Origin: Hyphomicrobiales bacterium
GTDB taxonomy: Bacteria; Pseudomonadota; Alphaproteobacteria; Rhizobiales; Beijerinckiaceae
Direction: 5' to 3'
DNA: 64,000 nt
Assembly: GCA_027484655.1 (NCBI GenBank)
Contig: JAIXSM010000027.1
Coordinates: 186,001 to 250,000, forward strand
Position 1 is the stretch's first letter. The number at the start of each line of letters is the position of its first letter. A program made the position numbers and the translations under genes. Positions 8,442 through 15,941 of this stretch are shown piece after piece. The notes beneath the pieces were generated by a model, which saw only the letters and a list, made by a program, of their open reading frames with translations, searched no databases and was not told where the DNA came from.

Positions 8442-8966
8442 ATGACATCCGTCTCGAAAGGCTTGCCGCACCAGATCGCCGCGCCTCTGCCCGCGGCGTT
8501 GATCGCCGCCAGCGCGGCGGCTGCAACCATCGCGGGGGCGTGGATTTTCGAATGGGCCGGTTATGCGCCGTGCGACCTCTGCCTGCAGCAGCGATGGGCC
8601 TACTACGTCGGAGTTCCCTTGGGAGCTTTTGCGGCGCTCGCGCTGGCCGCCGGATGGCGCAGAACAGGCGCCGCGGCCCTTGGCCTGATGGCTCTTCTCT
8701 TTCTTGGCGGCGCCGTTTTTGGCGCCTGGCACGCCGGGGTTGAGTGGGGATTTTGGCCCGGCCCGGCAGGCTGCACGGGCAACGCTGCGCCCCGGGCGTC
8801 GGACATGAGTGATTTCCTGCGACAGATGGAGGCCACGCGTCTCGTCCGTTGCGATGAGGTCGCGATCCGCATCCTGGGGCTTTCGCTCGCCGGTTGGAAC
8901 GCGGTCATTTCACTCGGGATCAGCGCCCTTGCCGCCGCAGGCGCGCGCGGTGGCGCATCCGCATGA
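8442..8966 (+). CDS. dsbB: Disulfide bond formation protein B (DsbB family)
   Basis: A 174-residue inner-membrane protein with four hydrophobic segments. It carries the DsbB hallmark CDLCLQQRWAYYVG, with a CxxC pair just after the first helix, and a second periplasmic cysteine pair (AGCTGNAAPR and LVRCDEVA). DsbB passes electrons from DsbA to quinone. The first pair spaced as CDLC and the short second loop match alphaproteobacterial DsbB proteins. ATG 8442 is chosen because the upstream extension is not hydrophobic and looks non-coding. No dsbA lies next to it. Confidence 0.88.
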   Translation: MTSVSKGLPHQIAAPLPAALIAASAAAATIAGAWIFEWAGYAPCDLCLQQRWAYYVGVPLGAFAALALAAGWRRTGAAALGLMALLFLGGAVFGAWHAGVEWGFWPGPAGCTGNAAPRASDMSDFLRQMEATRLVRCDEVAIRILGLSLAGWNAVISLGISALAAAGARGGASA

Positions 8967-9125
8967 CGGCCTCAGAGTCAAAGGCCGCGGGATTTCGTTC
9001 TCCGTGGAGGCCGGGCGCTGCGGATATCCACCGTTTTTCCCCAAGCGTCGCAAGCGTGCGCAGGGCCGCGTCTTTGCAGCGAACGCGTTGTTCCTACATG
9101 ACTTGAGCAAGAAATGGCAATGCTA

Positions 9126-9152
9126 TTGGTAAGCTAACCAATTGAAAAATTG
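9126..9152. promoter_or_regulatory. Overlapping inverted repeats upstream of the coiled-coil gene
   Basis: TTGGTAAGCTAACCAA (9126-9141) is a near-perfect inverted repeat, with five-base arms TTGGT/ACCAA. It overlaps a second, CAATT-gaaa-AATTG (9139-9152). Both sit in an AT-rich stretch 120-145 bases before the start at 9271, inside an otherwise gene-free gap (8967-9270). They could be an operator; no cognate regulator is known. Confidence 0.4.
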
Positions 9153-9270
9153 AACTTTTGTAATCAACCCTTCTGGCATGATGCTCGGGATCGGAATACA
9201 GTTCCACCTACGATATGGCACGCTGATCCGTCTCGCCGGGTTGCGCCATGCATGGAAGTCGGGGGAACAG

Positions 9271-9882
9271 ATGTCCATGGCTGAAAGCACCCGTCCTTTC
9301 GAGGACTCACTGATGCCCGTGGCTGACGAGGATGCGCGCCGTCAGAACCGCGCAATGCTGCCGCGTTTGCACGCGGTGAAGCTGGAGCCGCCGTATGATT
9401 TCGAGCGGCCGGCTGAAGGGGAGCGGGAGCAACCCGCGCCATTCAATGCGGCTCTTGAGCTCGTGCGCGCCGCCTCGGAAGCGCTCGAGCGCATGCGCGC
9501 TCACTGCCGCGAGGTTGAGGCGTTCGCCCAGCAGGAGATTGAGTATCATCGTTCCCAGCTCGCCACGGCGGACAACGTCATCCGCGAACTGGACGAGAAA
9601 ACCACCCGGCAGGAAGACACGATCCGCCAGCTTCAATCCCAGTTGAACGAAGAGTTCGAGGCGCGAGAGAAGACCCAGCTGCTGCTGGAGGACCTTCGCG
9701 GCGTTTACGAGCGCGCCAAGGAGCAGATGCGCCAGACCGAAGGTCGCGCCGCTGCGGCAGAGGCCTGGCTCTCCCGGCTCCATTCGGAGATCGCGTCGGC
9801 GTTCAGCGAACTTCCGTCCGCGGGATCAGACAGCTTTGCGGGATTGCGCGATCAGGCGCGCACGGCCGTCAGTCGCGGCTGA
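9271..9882 (+). CDS. Coiled-coil protein of unknown function
   Basis: A 203-residue soluble protein with no signal peptide or membrane segment. From about residue 75 to 160 it is a continuous heptad-rich coiled coil (ALELVRAASEALERMRAH, QLATADNVIRELDEKTTRQ, LQSQLNEEFEAREKTQ), rich in Glu, Gln, Arg and Leu. The N-terminal 60 residues are charged and probably disordered, and the C-terminus is Ser/Ala-rich. The start at 9271 follows a GGGGGAA ribosome binding site, so it is favoured over the ATG at 9178. I do not recognise a named family; a structural or polar-scaffold role is only a possibility. Confidence 0.65.
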   Translation: MSMAESTRPFEDSLMPVADEDARRQNRAMLPRLHAVKLEPPYDFERPAEGEREQPAPFNAALELVRAASEALERMRAHCREVEAFAQQEIEYHRSQLATADNVIRELDEKTTRQEDTIRQLQSQLNEEFEAREKTQLLLEDLRGVYERAKEQMRQTEGRAAAAEAWLSRLHSEIASAFSELPSAGSDSFAGLRDQARTAVSRG

Positions 9883-9899
9883 CGGCTGCCCGGTCACGT

Positions 9900-10004
9900 T
9901 AGAGCATTTTCCGTCCAAGCAGATGCCGTTTGGACGCAAGAAAATGCGTAAAAACAATAAGCTGGAGCCGAGGACCTGATGCAATCAGGTCGGTTTCCGC
10001 TCTA
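9900..10004. repeat. Bimodular palindromic extragenic repeat
   Basis: A 105-base element with matching ends TAGAGC (9900-9905) and GCTCTA (9999-10004). Inside is a long hairpin, GCATTTTC/GAAAATGC (9904-9911 with 9940-9947) enclosing CGTCCAA/TTGGACG (9912-9918 with 9930-9936), and a second hairpin ACCTGAT-gca-ATCAGGT (9974-9990). Elements beginning AGAGCATTTTC with an internal AAGAAAATGCG are familiar as dispersed intergenic repeats in Hyphomicrobiales. This one lies between convergent genes. Confidence 0.75.
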
Positions 10005-10049
10005 GAAGGCGGCGCACGCCAACTGGCGCGCCCGCCTTTTTCGTTTCGG

Positions 10050-10463
10050 TCACACCAAAGGGCCATTCAGCATCCAGCGGTGGCCGAATGGGTCGCGCAC
10101 CACTGCGAAACGCGTGCCCCAGAACGAGTTCATGGGCCCCATTTCTGTTGTGGCGCCCATCTTGGCGCAGCGCGCCACCGTGTCGTCCACCTCTTGTGCG
10201 CTGTCGAACTCCAGGCTGATGGAGACGCTCGCGAAATCGTTGGGCACCGGGGGGCGGGTTTTCGTCATTTCCGGAAACGCGTCCGACAACATCACAGACC
10301 CGCCGTTGATCTCCAACTCGCAATGCATGATGCGCATCCCATCAAGGGCTGGCATCAGCGCCTTCTGCACCGCGCCGAACGCCGCGCCGTAGAACGCGAT
10401 CGCCCCCGCCGCCGGAGTCACGGTGAGATAGGGGGCGACAGGCGGGCGGGCGGGAGAGGCCAT
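10050..10463 (-). CDS. VOC family (glyoxalase/PhnB-like) protein
   Basis: A 137-residue single-domain protein of the vicinal oxygen chelate superfamily, PhnB/YdcF-like subgroup. It begins VAPYLTVTPAAGAIAFYGAAFGA, contains MRIMHCELEINGGSVMLSDAFPE and ends RFAVVRDPFGHRWMLNGPL, the usual pattern of two beta-alpha-beta-beta-beta units. Members include glyoxalases, fosfomycin-resistance enzymes and many uncharacterised proteins, so no substrate is assigned. The ATG at 10463 starts the domain cleanly; the open frame continues upstream without domain content. It is divergent from leuC. Confidence 0.85.
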   Translation of the reverse strand: MASPARPPVAPYLTVTPAAGAIAFYGAAFGAVQKALMPALDGMRIMHCELEINGGSVMLSDAFPEMTKTRPPVPNDFASVSISLEFDSAQEVDDTVARCAKMGATTEMGPMNSFWGTRFAVVRDPFGHRWMLNGPLV

Positions 10464-10653
10464 CGGCGGTGTCTTGCCAAGCTTGAGATCTGGAATCGTC
10501 TGATAAGAAGATGATATCCGGTTTCTTGCAAGGAAGTTCCCGAACGGCCAGATAAAGTCGTCGCCGCTCGCGGGCGCGCCCCGGAGGGAGCCCTTTGCGC
10601 CGGGCGCGAGAAAAGCTAGAAGACGGCGAGACACCAGAGGACGAGAGACCGCG

Positions 10654-12075
10654 ATGGCGCAGGCACGCACGCTTTACGACAAGATCTGGGACGACCACGT
10701 CGTCGAAGTCCAGCCGGACGGCACGACCCTGCTCTACATTGACCGGCATCTCGTCCATGAGGTGACGTCACCACAGGCGTTCGAGGGCTTGCGCATGTCG
10801 GGCCGCAAGGTCCGCGCGCCGGAAAAGACGCTGGTCGTGGTCGATCACAACATCCCGACCACGGATCGCACCCAGCCCATCGAGGATGCCGAGAGCAAGG
10901 CGCAGATCGAGCAGGTCGCCAAGAACGCGGCTGACTTCGGGCTCGAGTACTACGATGGTTTCGACATCCGCCAGGGCATCGTCCACATCATCGGGCCTGA
11001 GCAGGGCTTCACCCTGCCGGGGACGACGATTGTGTGCGGCGACAGCCACACGGCGACCCATGGCGCGTTCGGCGCGCTGGCGCATGGCATCGGCACGTCC
11101 GAGGTGGAGCATGTGCTCGCCACCCAGACGCTGATCCAGAAGAAGTCGAAGAACATGCGCGTCGTCGTCGATGGCAAGCTCGGCGACGGCGTCACCGCCA
11201 AGGACATCATTCTGGCGATCATCGGCGAGATTGGCACCGCCGGCGGCACCGGCCACGTGATGGAGTATGCCGGCGAGGCCATCGAGTCGCTGTCCATGGA
11301 AGGCCGCATGACGGTCTGCAATATGGCGATTGAGGGCGGCGCGCGCGCGGGCATCATCGCGCCCGACGAGAAGACCTACGCCTACCTGAAGGATCGCCCC
11401 AAGGCGCCGAAGGGCGCCCACTGGGACGCTGCGCTGCGCTATTGGGACACCCTGCGCTCGGACGCAGGCGCTCACTTCGACAAGGAAGTGCGTCTCGACG
11501 CCGCCAAGCTGCCGCCGCTCATCACGTGGGGCACGTCGCCGGAAGATGTCATCACCATCGGCGGCGTTGTGCCAAAGGTTGAGGACGCCCGCAACGAGGC
11601 CATCCGCAACAAGATCCAGCGCGCGCTGGACTACATGGGCCTGAAGGGCGGCGAGAAGATCACGGACATCGAGATCGACCGCGCGTTTATCGGCTCGTGC
11701 ACCAACGGCCGCATCGAGGATCTGCGCGCCGCCGCCGACATCGCGAAGATCGCTATTGCGCGCGGCCAGAAGGTCAGCGCGCGGGTCAACGCCATGGTGG
11801 TTCCGGGCTCCGGCCTCGTGAAGCAGCAGGCGGAGGCGGAAGGTCTGCACAAGATCTTCATCGAGGCCGGTTTTGAATGGCGTGAGCCGGGTTGCTCCAT
11901 GTGTCTGGCCATGAACCCGGACAAGCTGGCGCCGGGCGAGCGTTGCGCCTCCACCTCGAACCGCAATTTTGAGGGCCGTCAGGGCTTCCGCGGCCGCACG
12001 CATCTGGTGTCGCCCGCCATGGCGGCTGCAGCGGCGATCGCGGGCAAGTTCGTGGACGTGCGCGCGTGGCGCTGA
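10654..12075 (+). CDS. leuC: 3-isopropylmalate dehydratase large subunit
   Basis: LeuC, the [4Fe-4S] large subunit of isopropylmalate isomerase in leucine biosynthesis; with LeuD it converts 2- to 3-isopropylmalate. The 473-residue protein has [17 protein letters not shown] at its start, [11 protein letters not shown], the [13 protein letters not shown] motif, and cluster ligands in IGSCTNGR and [13 protein letters not shown]. leuD lies about 1.7 kb downstream on the same strand rather than adjacent, as is usual in this order. A ribosome binding site GAGGACGAGAG precedes the ATG. A hairpin with four T follows at 12,103. Confidence 0.97.
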   Translation: MAQARTLYDKIWDDHVVEVQPDGTTLLYIDRHLVHEVTSPQAFEGLRMSGRKVRAPEKTLVVVDHNIPTTDRTQPIEDAESKAQIEQVAKNAADFGLEYYDGFDIRQGIVHIIGPEQGFTLPGTTIVCGDSHTATHGAFGALAHGIGTSEVEHVLATQTLIQKKSKNMRVVVDGKLGDGVTAKDIILAIIGEIGTAGGTGHVMEYAGEAIESLSMEGRMTVCNMAIEGGARAGIIAPDEKTYAYLKDRPKAPKGAHWDAALRYWDTLRSDAGAHFDKEVRLDAAKLPPLITWGTSPEDVITIGGVVPKVEDARNEAIRNKIQRALDYMGLKGGEKITDIEIDRAFIGSCTNGRIEDLRAAADIAKIAIARGQKVSARVNAMVVPGSGLVKQQAEAEGLHKIFIEAGFEWREPGCSMCLAMNPDKLAPGERCASTSNRNFEGRQGFRGRTHLVSPAMAAAAAIAGKFVDVRAWR

Positions 12076-12102
12076 GCCCGGGCATTGATGCATGATGCGG
12101 GA

Positions 12103-12128
12103 GGGCTCGGCCAACGCCGGGCCCTTTT
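12103..12128 (+). terminator. Rho-independent terminator after leuC
   Basis: GGGCTCGGC (12103-12111) pairs with GCCGGGCCC (12116-12124) across nine base pairs including one G-U, with a CAAC loop and TTTT at 12125-12128. It would separate leuC from the small membrane-protein gene at 12160. Confidence 0.7.
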
Positions 12129-12159
12129 CGTTTGAGCCGGCGCGCAAGAGGAGCGACGG

Positions 12160-12366
12160 ATGGCCGCCGATGAAGACAAGGCTCGCGGGATCCTTCGCCG
12201 CGTCGAGGACGATCAGCGATCATTCGCCAATCCTGCGGACGTGCGCGGGGCCCAGATCGATGAGCGCGATCCCGTGGAAGTCTGGGCGAAGCGTGTGGGT
12301 CGCGTGCTCGGCTATGGACTTCTGGCGCTGCTCGCCCTCAATCTCGCCACTGGATGGTTCTTCTGA
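12160..12366 (+). CDS. Small conserved single-pass membrane protein
   Basis: A 68-residue protein with a charged N-terminal half (MAADEDKARGILRRVEDDQR) and one C-terminal hydrophobic helix (VLGYGLLALLALNLATGWFF), giving a cytoplasmic N-terminus and a single membrane anchor. AGGAG lies just upstream of the ATG. It sits between leuC and a metallopeptidase gene and is probably cotranscribed with the latter. I know of similar short proteins at this place in Hyphomicrobiales, but no function is established. Confidence 0.7.
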   Translation: MAADEDKARGILRRVEDDQRSFANPADVRGAQIDERDPVEVWAKRVGRVLGYGLLALLALNLATGWFF

Positions 12367-12377
12367 AAGGCGAAACT

Positions 12378-12782
12378 GTGGACTGGAGCAAGACGCAGGC
12401 GCCCTCGCTCGCGGAGCTGGAGGCACTGGCCGATGTGGCGTTCGCCGCCCTGCCGGCTGATTTTCGCAAGTTGTGCGATGGGTTGGTGATCCGCGTCGAA
12501 GACTTCCCCACCGACGAGGTGCTGGAGGAAATGCACTGCGAGACCGAGTTCGACCTGCTCGGGCTTTTTCAGGGGCGCGGCCTCGCGCAAGGGGGCGGGG
12601 AGGGCTACACCGGCGCCATGCCCAACATGATCTGGCTGTATCGCCGCCCGATACTGGATTACTGGGCCGATCATGAGGAAACCCTGGGCGCCGTCGTCAC
12701 CCACGTGCTCGTCCACGAGATCGGGCACCATTTTGGCTTCTCGGACGAGGATATGGACGAGATCGAGCGACGGGCCGGTTGA
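12378..12782 (+). CDS. Metallopeptidase family protein (minimal zincin)
   Basis: A 134-residue protein with the zinc-protease motif HEIGHHFGFSDEDMDEIE near its C-terminus, in which the two His and a downstream Asp/Glu would bind zinc. It belongs to the short 'metallopeptidase family' (DUF1025-type), whose members have a conserved N-terminal SLAELEALADVAFAALP and a LLGLFQGRGLAQGG segment. No substrate is known. The GTG at 12378 with AAAGG upstream is preferred; the ATG at 12354 would overlap the preceding gene by 13 bases and has no ribosome binding site. This choice is uncertain. Confidence 0.82.
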   Translation: MDWSKTQAPSLAELEALADVAFAALPADFRKLCDGLVIRVEDFPTDEVLEEMHCETEFDLLGLFQGRGLAQGGGEGYTGAMPNMIWLYRRPILDYWADHEETLGAVVTHVLVHEIGHHFGFSDEDMDEIERRAG

Positions 12783-12790
12783 TGCGGAAA

Positions 12791-12814
12791 CGCCGCCGGA
12801 TTGCTCCGGCGGCG
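12791..12814. terminator. Bidirectional terminator-like hairpin between convergent genes
   Basis: CGCCGCCGGA (12791-12800) and TCCGGCGGCG (12805-12814) form a perfect 10-bp stem with a TTGC loop. The T run is weak in both directions. It lies between the metallopeptidase gene and the converging repeat-protein gene. Confidence 0.6.
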
Positions 12815-12839
12815 CTTGAATGAGGACGTGCGCTACGGC

Positions 12840-13607
12840 CTACCTGCAGCGGTAAAGCCCTGTGTGCGTGCGATTATGCCAGCCGATGCGCGGCGCCCAG
12901 TGGTAGCCGCGGTGCAGGCCCCTGCACCATCCCGGACCATACTCGCGCACAATGATGCGCGGACCGCCGAGGTACACGAACGGATACCGATGGCGGAGTT
13001 CCGGTCGATGTCTGCGGTACGTCTGTTGGCGAACCTCGCCGCGCCGCTCCATGCGGGGTCGGTCGCGCCGCTGCTCTACGCGGGGTCGCTCGAACCGTTG
13101 CTCCATGCGGGGTCGATCACGCCGCTGCTCTACGCGGGGCCTGTCCATACGCGGTTCAACCCGTGGGCGGTCGAGGCGTTGTTCCATACGCCGCTCCATG
13201 CGGGGCTCCATGCGGGGCTCCATGTGCTGTTCCATGCGGGGCCCCATGCGGGGCTCCATGCGCTGTTCCATGCGCTGTCCTTCGCCGCCCCCACGCATTT
13301 CACCGCCCCCACGCATTTCACCGCCGCCGCGCATTTCACCGCCGCCGCGCGGAGCGCTGCGCATCTCGCCTCCGCCGCCCCCTACTCCTCCGCTGCCCCC
13401 TCCTCCTCCACCGCCACTTTCGGCGCCGCCACGGCCGCCTCCTTCCCCTCCACCTCCGCCCCCGCCGCCGCCGCCGCGCTCACGAGGGTCGTTCTGCGCG
13501 ACCTTGAATGGTTCGGAGGCCGCGATCACCGGGGCGCCCAGAACGGCTGTCGAGCCTATGAGAGCCAAAGCCAGCGTGATCGCCCCTGATTTCATGGTGT
13601 TACGCAT
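12840..13607 (-). CDS. Secreted repeat-rich basic protein with conserved C-terminal module
   Basis: A 255-residue protein: Sec signal peptide (ATG 13607, AGGAGG eight bases upstream; cleavage near APVIAA), then a polyglycine segment broken by acidic residues, four GGGEMR units, about eight RMEQR/RMEPR units, and alternating DRPRVEQRR/DRPRMEQR units. It ends with an aromatic/basic module containing GPGWCRGLHRGYHWAPRIGWH and two cysteines, resembling the C-terminus of BA14K-like or RcnB-like envelope proteins of Hyphomicrobiales. Function unknown. The Met/Arg/Glu repeats are unusual and the coding DNA is highly repetitive (about 13,040-13,490), so copy number may vary among strains. Confidence 0.7.
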   Translation of the reverse strand: MRNTMKSGAITLALALIGSTAVLGAPVIAASEPFKVAQNDPRERGGGGGGGGGGEGGGRGGAESGGGGGGGSGGVGGGGGEMRSAPRGGGEMRGGGEMRGGGEMRGGGEGQRMEQRMEPRMGPRMEQHMEPRMEPRMERRMEQRLDRPRVEPRMDRPRVEQRRDRPRMEQRFERPRVEQRRDRPRMERRGEVRQQTYRRHRPELRHRYPFVYLGGPRIIVREYGPGWCRGLHRGYHWAPRIGWHNRTHTGLYRCR

Positions 13608-13775
13608 GTACAGAACCTCCTGATCCAGGACTCGCACAACGTAGCGGACCTGCAGGTGTTCCGTGGCCTGATCGGGGCTGCGGCGGCGCTCCCGCCGTGA
13701 GAGCCTGCTGACAAGATGCGACCGCATCGTGTAGAACGCGCCCAGATTTCGCCCGAGGATCCCAAGGGGACGTTC

Positions 13776-14381
13776 ATGGACAAGTTCACAACGCTCACCG
13801 GCGTCGCCGCGCCGCTCAACATCATGAACATCGACACGGACATGATCATCCCCAAGCAGTACCTGAAGACGATCGCGCGCACGGGGCTGGGCGCGGGGCT
13901 GTTCTCGGAAATGCGCTTCAAGGACGATGGGTCCGAGAACCCCGAGTTCGTGCTCAACACGCCGGCCTACCGCCACGCGAAGATCCTCGTCACCGGCGAC
14001 AATTTTGGCTGCGGTTCGTCGCGTGAGCATGCGCCGTGGGCGTTGCTGGATTACGGTATCCGCTGCGTGATCTCCACGAGCTTCGCGGACATTTTCTACA
14101 ACAACTGCTTCCAGAACGGCATTCTCCCGGCCAAGGTCTCGGCCGAGGATCTCGCCAAGCTGATGGACGACGCCTCGCGCGGCTCCAACGCCACGCTGAC
14201 CGTCGATCTCGAGAAGCAGGAGATTCGCGGCCCCGATGGCGGCGCGGTGAAGTTCGACATCGACGGCTTCCGCAAGCACTGCTTGCTCAACGGCCTCGAC
14301 GACATCGGCGTGACCATGCAGAAGGGCGACAAGATCAGCGCCTTCGAGGGCAAGGTCTCCGGCGAGCGCCCCTGGCTCTGA
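13776..14381 (+). CDS. leuD: 3-isopropylmalate dehydratase small subunit
   Basis: LeuD, the small subunit that pairs with LeuC in leucine biosynthesis. The 201-residue protein shows [30 protein letters not shown] at the N-terminus, the swivel-domain signature [17 protein letters not shown] and [12 protein letters not shown], with the usual family length. ATG 13776 follows AAGGGGA. It is divergent from the repeat-protein gene and read in the same direction as leuC. Confidence 0.97.
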   Translation: MDKFTTLTGVAAPLNIMNIDTDMIIPKQYLKTIARTGLGAGLFSEMRFKDDGSENPEFVLNTPAYRHAKILVTGDNFGCGSSREHAPWALLDYGIRCVISTSFADIFYNNCFQNGILPAKVSAEDLAKLMDDASRGSNATLTVDLEKQEIRGPDGGAVKFDIDGFRKHCLLNGLDDIGVTMQKGDKISAFEGKVSGERPWL

Positions 14382-14387
14382 GCGCGA

Positions 14388-14404
14388 TTTGCGTTCAACG
14401 CAAA
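14388..14404. promoter_or_regulatory. Perfect 17-base palindrome upstream of the P450 gene
   Basis: TTTGCGTT-C-AACGCAAA is an exact inverted repeat with eight-base arms and one central base, lying between leuD (stop at 14381) and the P450 start at 14449. A spacer of one base is too short for an RNA hairpin of full stem length, so a dimeric repressor site is the more natural reading. No regulator gene lies nearby. Confidence 0.45.
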
Positions 14405-14406
14405 CA

Positions 14407-14435
14407 TCGGCGCCCTGATTTGCGCGCCGACGTTT
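14407..14435 (+). terminator. Possible terminator hairpin after leuD
   Basis: TCGGCGC (14407-14413) can pair with GCGCCGA (14424-14430), followed by CGTTT. The stem is seven base pairs and the T run is short, so this is a weak terminator at best. Confidence 0.35.
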
Positions 14436-14448
14436 CTATATTGAGCGT

Positions 14449-15861
14449 ATGAGCGCTCTCACACCTGCCGGGAGGCCCGCGGCCTCCCGCCCCTTTGTGC
14501 CCTGGGCGCCGCCGCCGCGTCGCAGGCCCGCTGGCAACCTGATGCAGTTGTGGCATCTGGCGCGCAACCCCATCGAGAACTGGGCGCAGGTCCATTTCGA
14601 AAAGCCGATTTTGTCCGGCTCCTCCATGTTCGGCCAGCTGGTGGTCGTCAACGAGCCGTCGGCCATCCGGCGTGTGTTCGTTGACAATGCGGCGAACTAC
14701 GAGAAAGACCCGCTGCAATTGCGGGTCCTGCGCGTGGGCGCCCCCAATTCCGCCGGGCAGGGGCTTCTCTCTGCGACGGGGGATACGTGGCGGCAAACGC
14801 GCCGTGCGCTGAGCCCCCTGTTCACGCCGCGTCGCGTGGCCGCCTTCGGCCAGATCATGAAAATGAAGGCCGACGAGCGCGTGGACGCCTGGTTGCGCAG
14901 GCGACCGGGGTCGATCGTCGAAATCGATCAGGAGATGGTGCGTCTCACCTACGACATGCTGTCGGCGACCCTGTTCTCCGACGCGCTGGACGGGGATCGC
15001 GCGGACGTCGTGCGTCAGATGAGCCGGCTGCTGGACACCATCGGTCGCATTGATCCGCTGGATGCCCTCAACGCGCCTGAGTGGCTGCCCCGCTTCAACC
15101 GCGCGGCTGCGCGAGAACCCCGCGAATGGTTCGCACAGGCCACCGAGCGCATGATTGACCGGCGCAGCGCTGAGTTGCGCGACGCGCCCGAGCGCGCGCC
15201 AGACGATCTGCTCACCGCGCTGCTGCGCGCCAGTGATCCGCAGACCGGCGTCGGCCTTACCCGCGCCGAGGTGGCTGCGAACGTGTTCACGTTCATCGCC
15301 GCGGGCCACGAGACGACGGCGCGGGCGCTGGCGTGGACGCTGCACCTGCTGTCGCGGGCCCCGGAGTGGCAGGAGCGCGCGCGGCTGGAAGCCATGGCCG
15401 CGCCGGACGATCCCGCCGAGTGGGTCGCGGCGATGCCCACGGTGCGCGCGGTGTTCGAGGAGGCGATGCGGTTGTTTCCGCCGGTGCCGCACATGAGCCG
15501 CATGGCGCTGGAGGCGGACAAATTGGGCGATGTCCCGGTGCCGGCGGGCGCAACGGTCGTCATCGCCCCTTGGGTGCTGCACCGCCACCGCCTGCTGTGG
15601 GACGCGCCGTCGGCGTTTATGCCCGAGCGTTTTCTGCCAGGCGCCCGCGAGAGCATCGAGCGGTTCGCCTACCTGCCGTTCGGGGCGGGGCCACGGGTGT
15701 GCATCGGCGCCACGTTCGCCATCCAGGAGGCGGTTGTGGCGCTGGCCTGCCTCCTGCGGCGCGTGCGGCTCACACCAATTCGCGGCGTGGAGCCGCGCCC
15801 GGTGCTGCGCATCACCCTGCGGCCTGACGACCGCATCCCCATGCAGATCCACCCGGTGTGA
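14449..15861 (+). CDS. Cytochrome P450
   Basis: A 470-residue soluble P450 monooxygenase. Seen in order: the helix-C region ATGDTWRQTRRALSPLF, the I-helix oxygen-activation motif AAGHETTARAL, the K-helix EEAMR (ExxR), the PERFLPG meander, and the haem loop FGAGPRVCIG with the axial ligand Cys418. There is no membrane anchor and no fused reductase, and no ferredoxin or ferredoxin reductase lies beside it, so it must borrow redox partners. The I-helix and haem region resemble the family of bacterial P450s similar to fatty-acid or CYP4-type enzymes, but substrate is not predictable. No clear ribosome binding site precedes the ATG; a TATATT lies seven bases upstream, so a leaderless message is possible. 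Confidence 0.93.
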   Translation: MSALTPAGRPAASRPFVPWAPPPRRRPAGNLMQLWHLARNPIENWAQVHFEKPILSGSSMFGQLVVVNEPSAIRRVFVDNAANYEKDPLQLRVLRVGAPNSAGQGLLSATGDTWRQTRRALSPLFTPRRVAAFGQIMKMKADERVDAWLRRRPGSIVEIDQEMVRLTYDMLSATLFSDALDGDRADVVRQMSRLLDTIGRIDPLDALNAPEWLPRFNRAAAREPREWFAQATERMIDRRSAELRDAPERAPDDLLTALLRASDPQTGVGLTRAEVAANVFTFIAAGHETTARALAWTLHLLSRAPEWQERARLEAMAAPDDPAEWVAAMPTVRAVFEEAMRLFPPVPHMSRMALEADKLGDVPVPAGATVVIAPWVLHRHRLLWDAPSAFMPERFLPGARESIERFAYLPFGAGPRVCIGATFAIQEAVVALACLLRRVRLTPIRGVEPRPVLRITLRPDDRIPMQIHPV

Positions 15862-15941
15862 ACGCCGGTTCATTCGGCGTTAACCGTTCTCTGCGTCCGT
15901 GGGGTCGTGTCACGTTGGGCAGGAGCCCTGGGGAGTGAGGC

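Noticed and set aside
10768-12147. Long minus-strand frame opposite leuC
   Set aside because: Antisense shadow; leuC is fully supported by motifs.
13050-13345. CRISPR-like or tandem repeat array
   Set aside because: The repeats are in frame and encode peptide units of the secreted repeat protein; there are no unique spacers of constant length.
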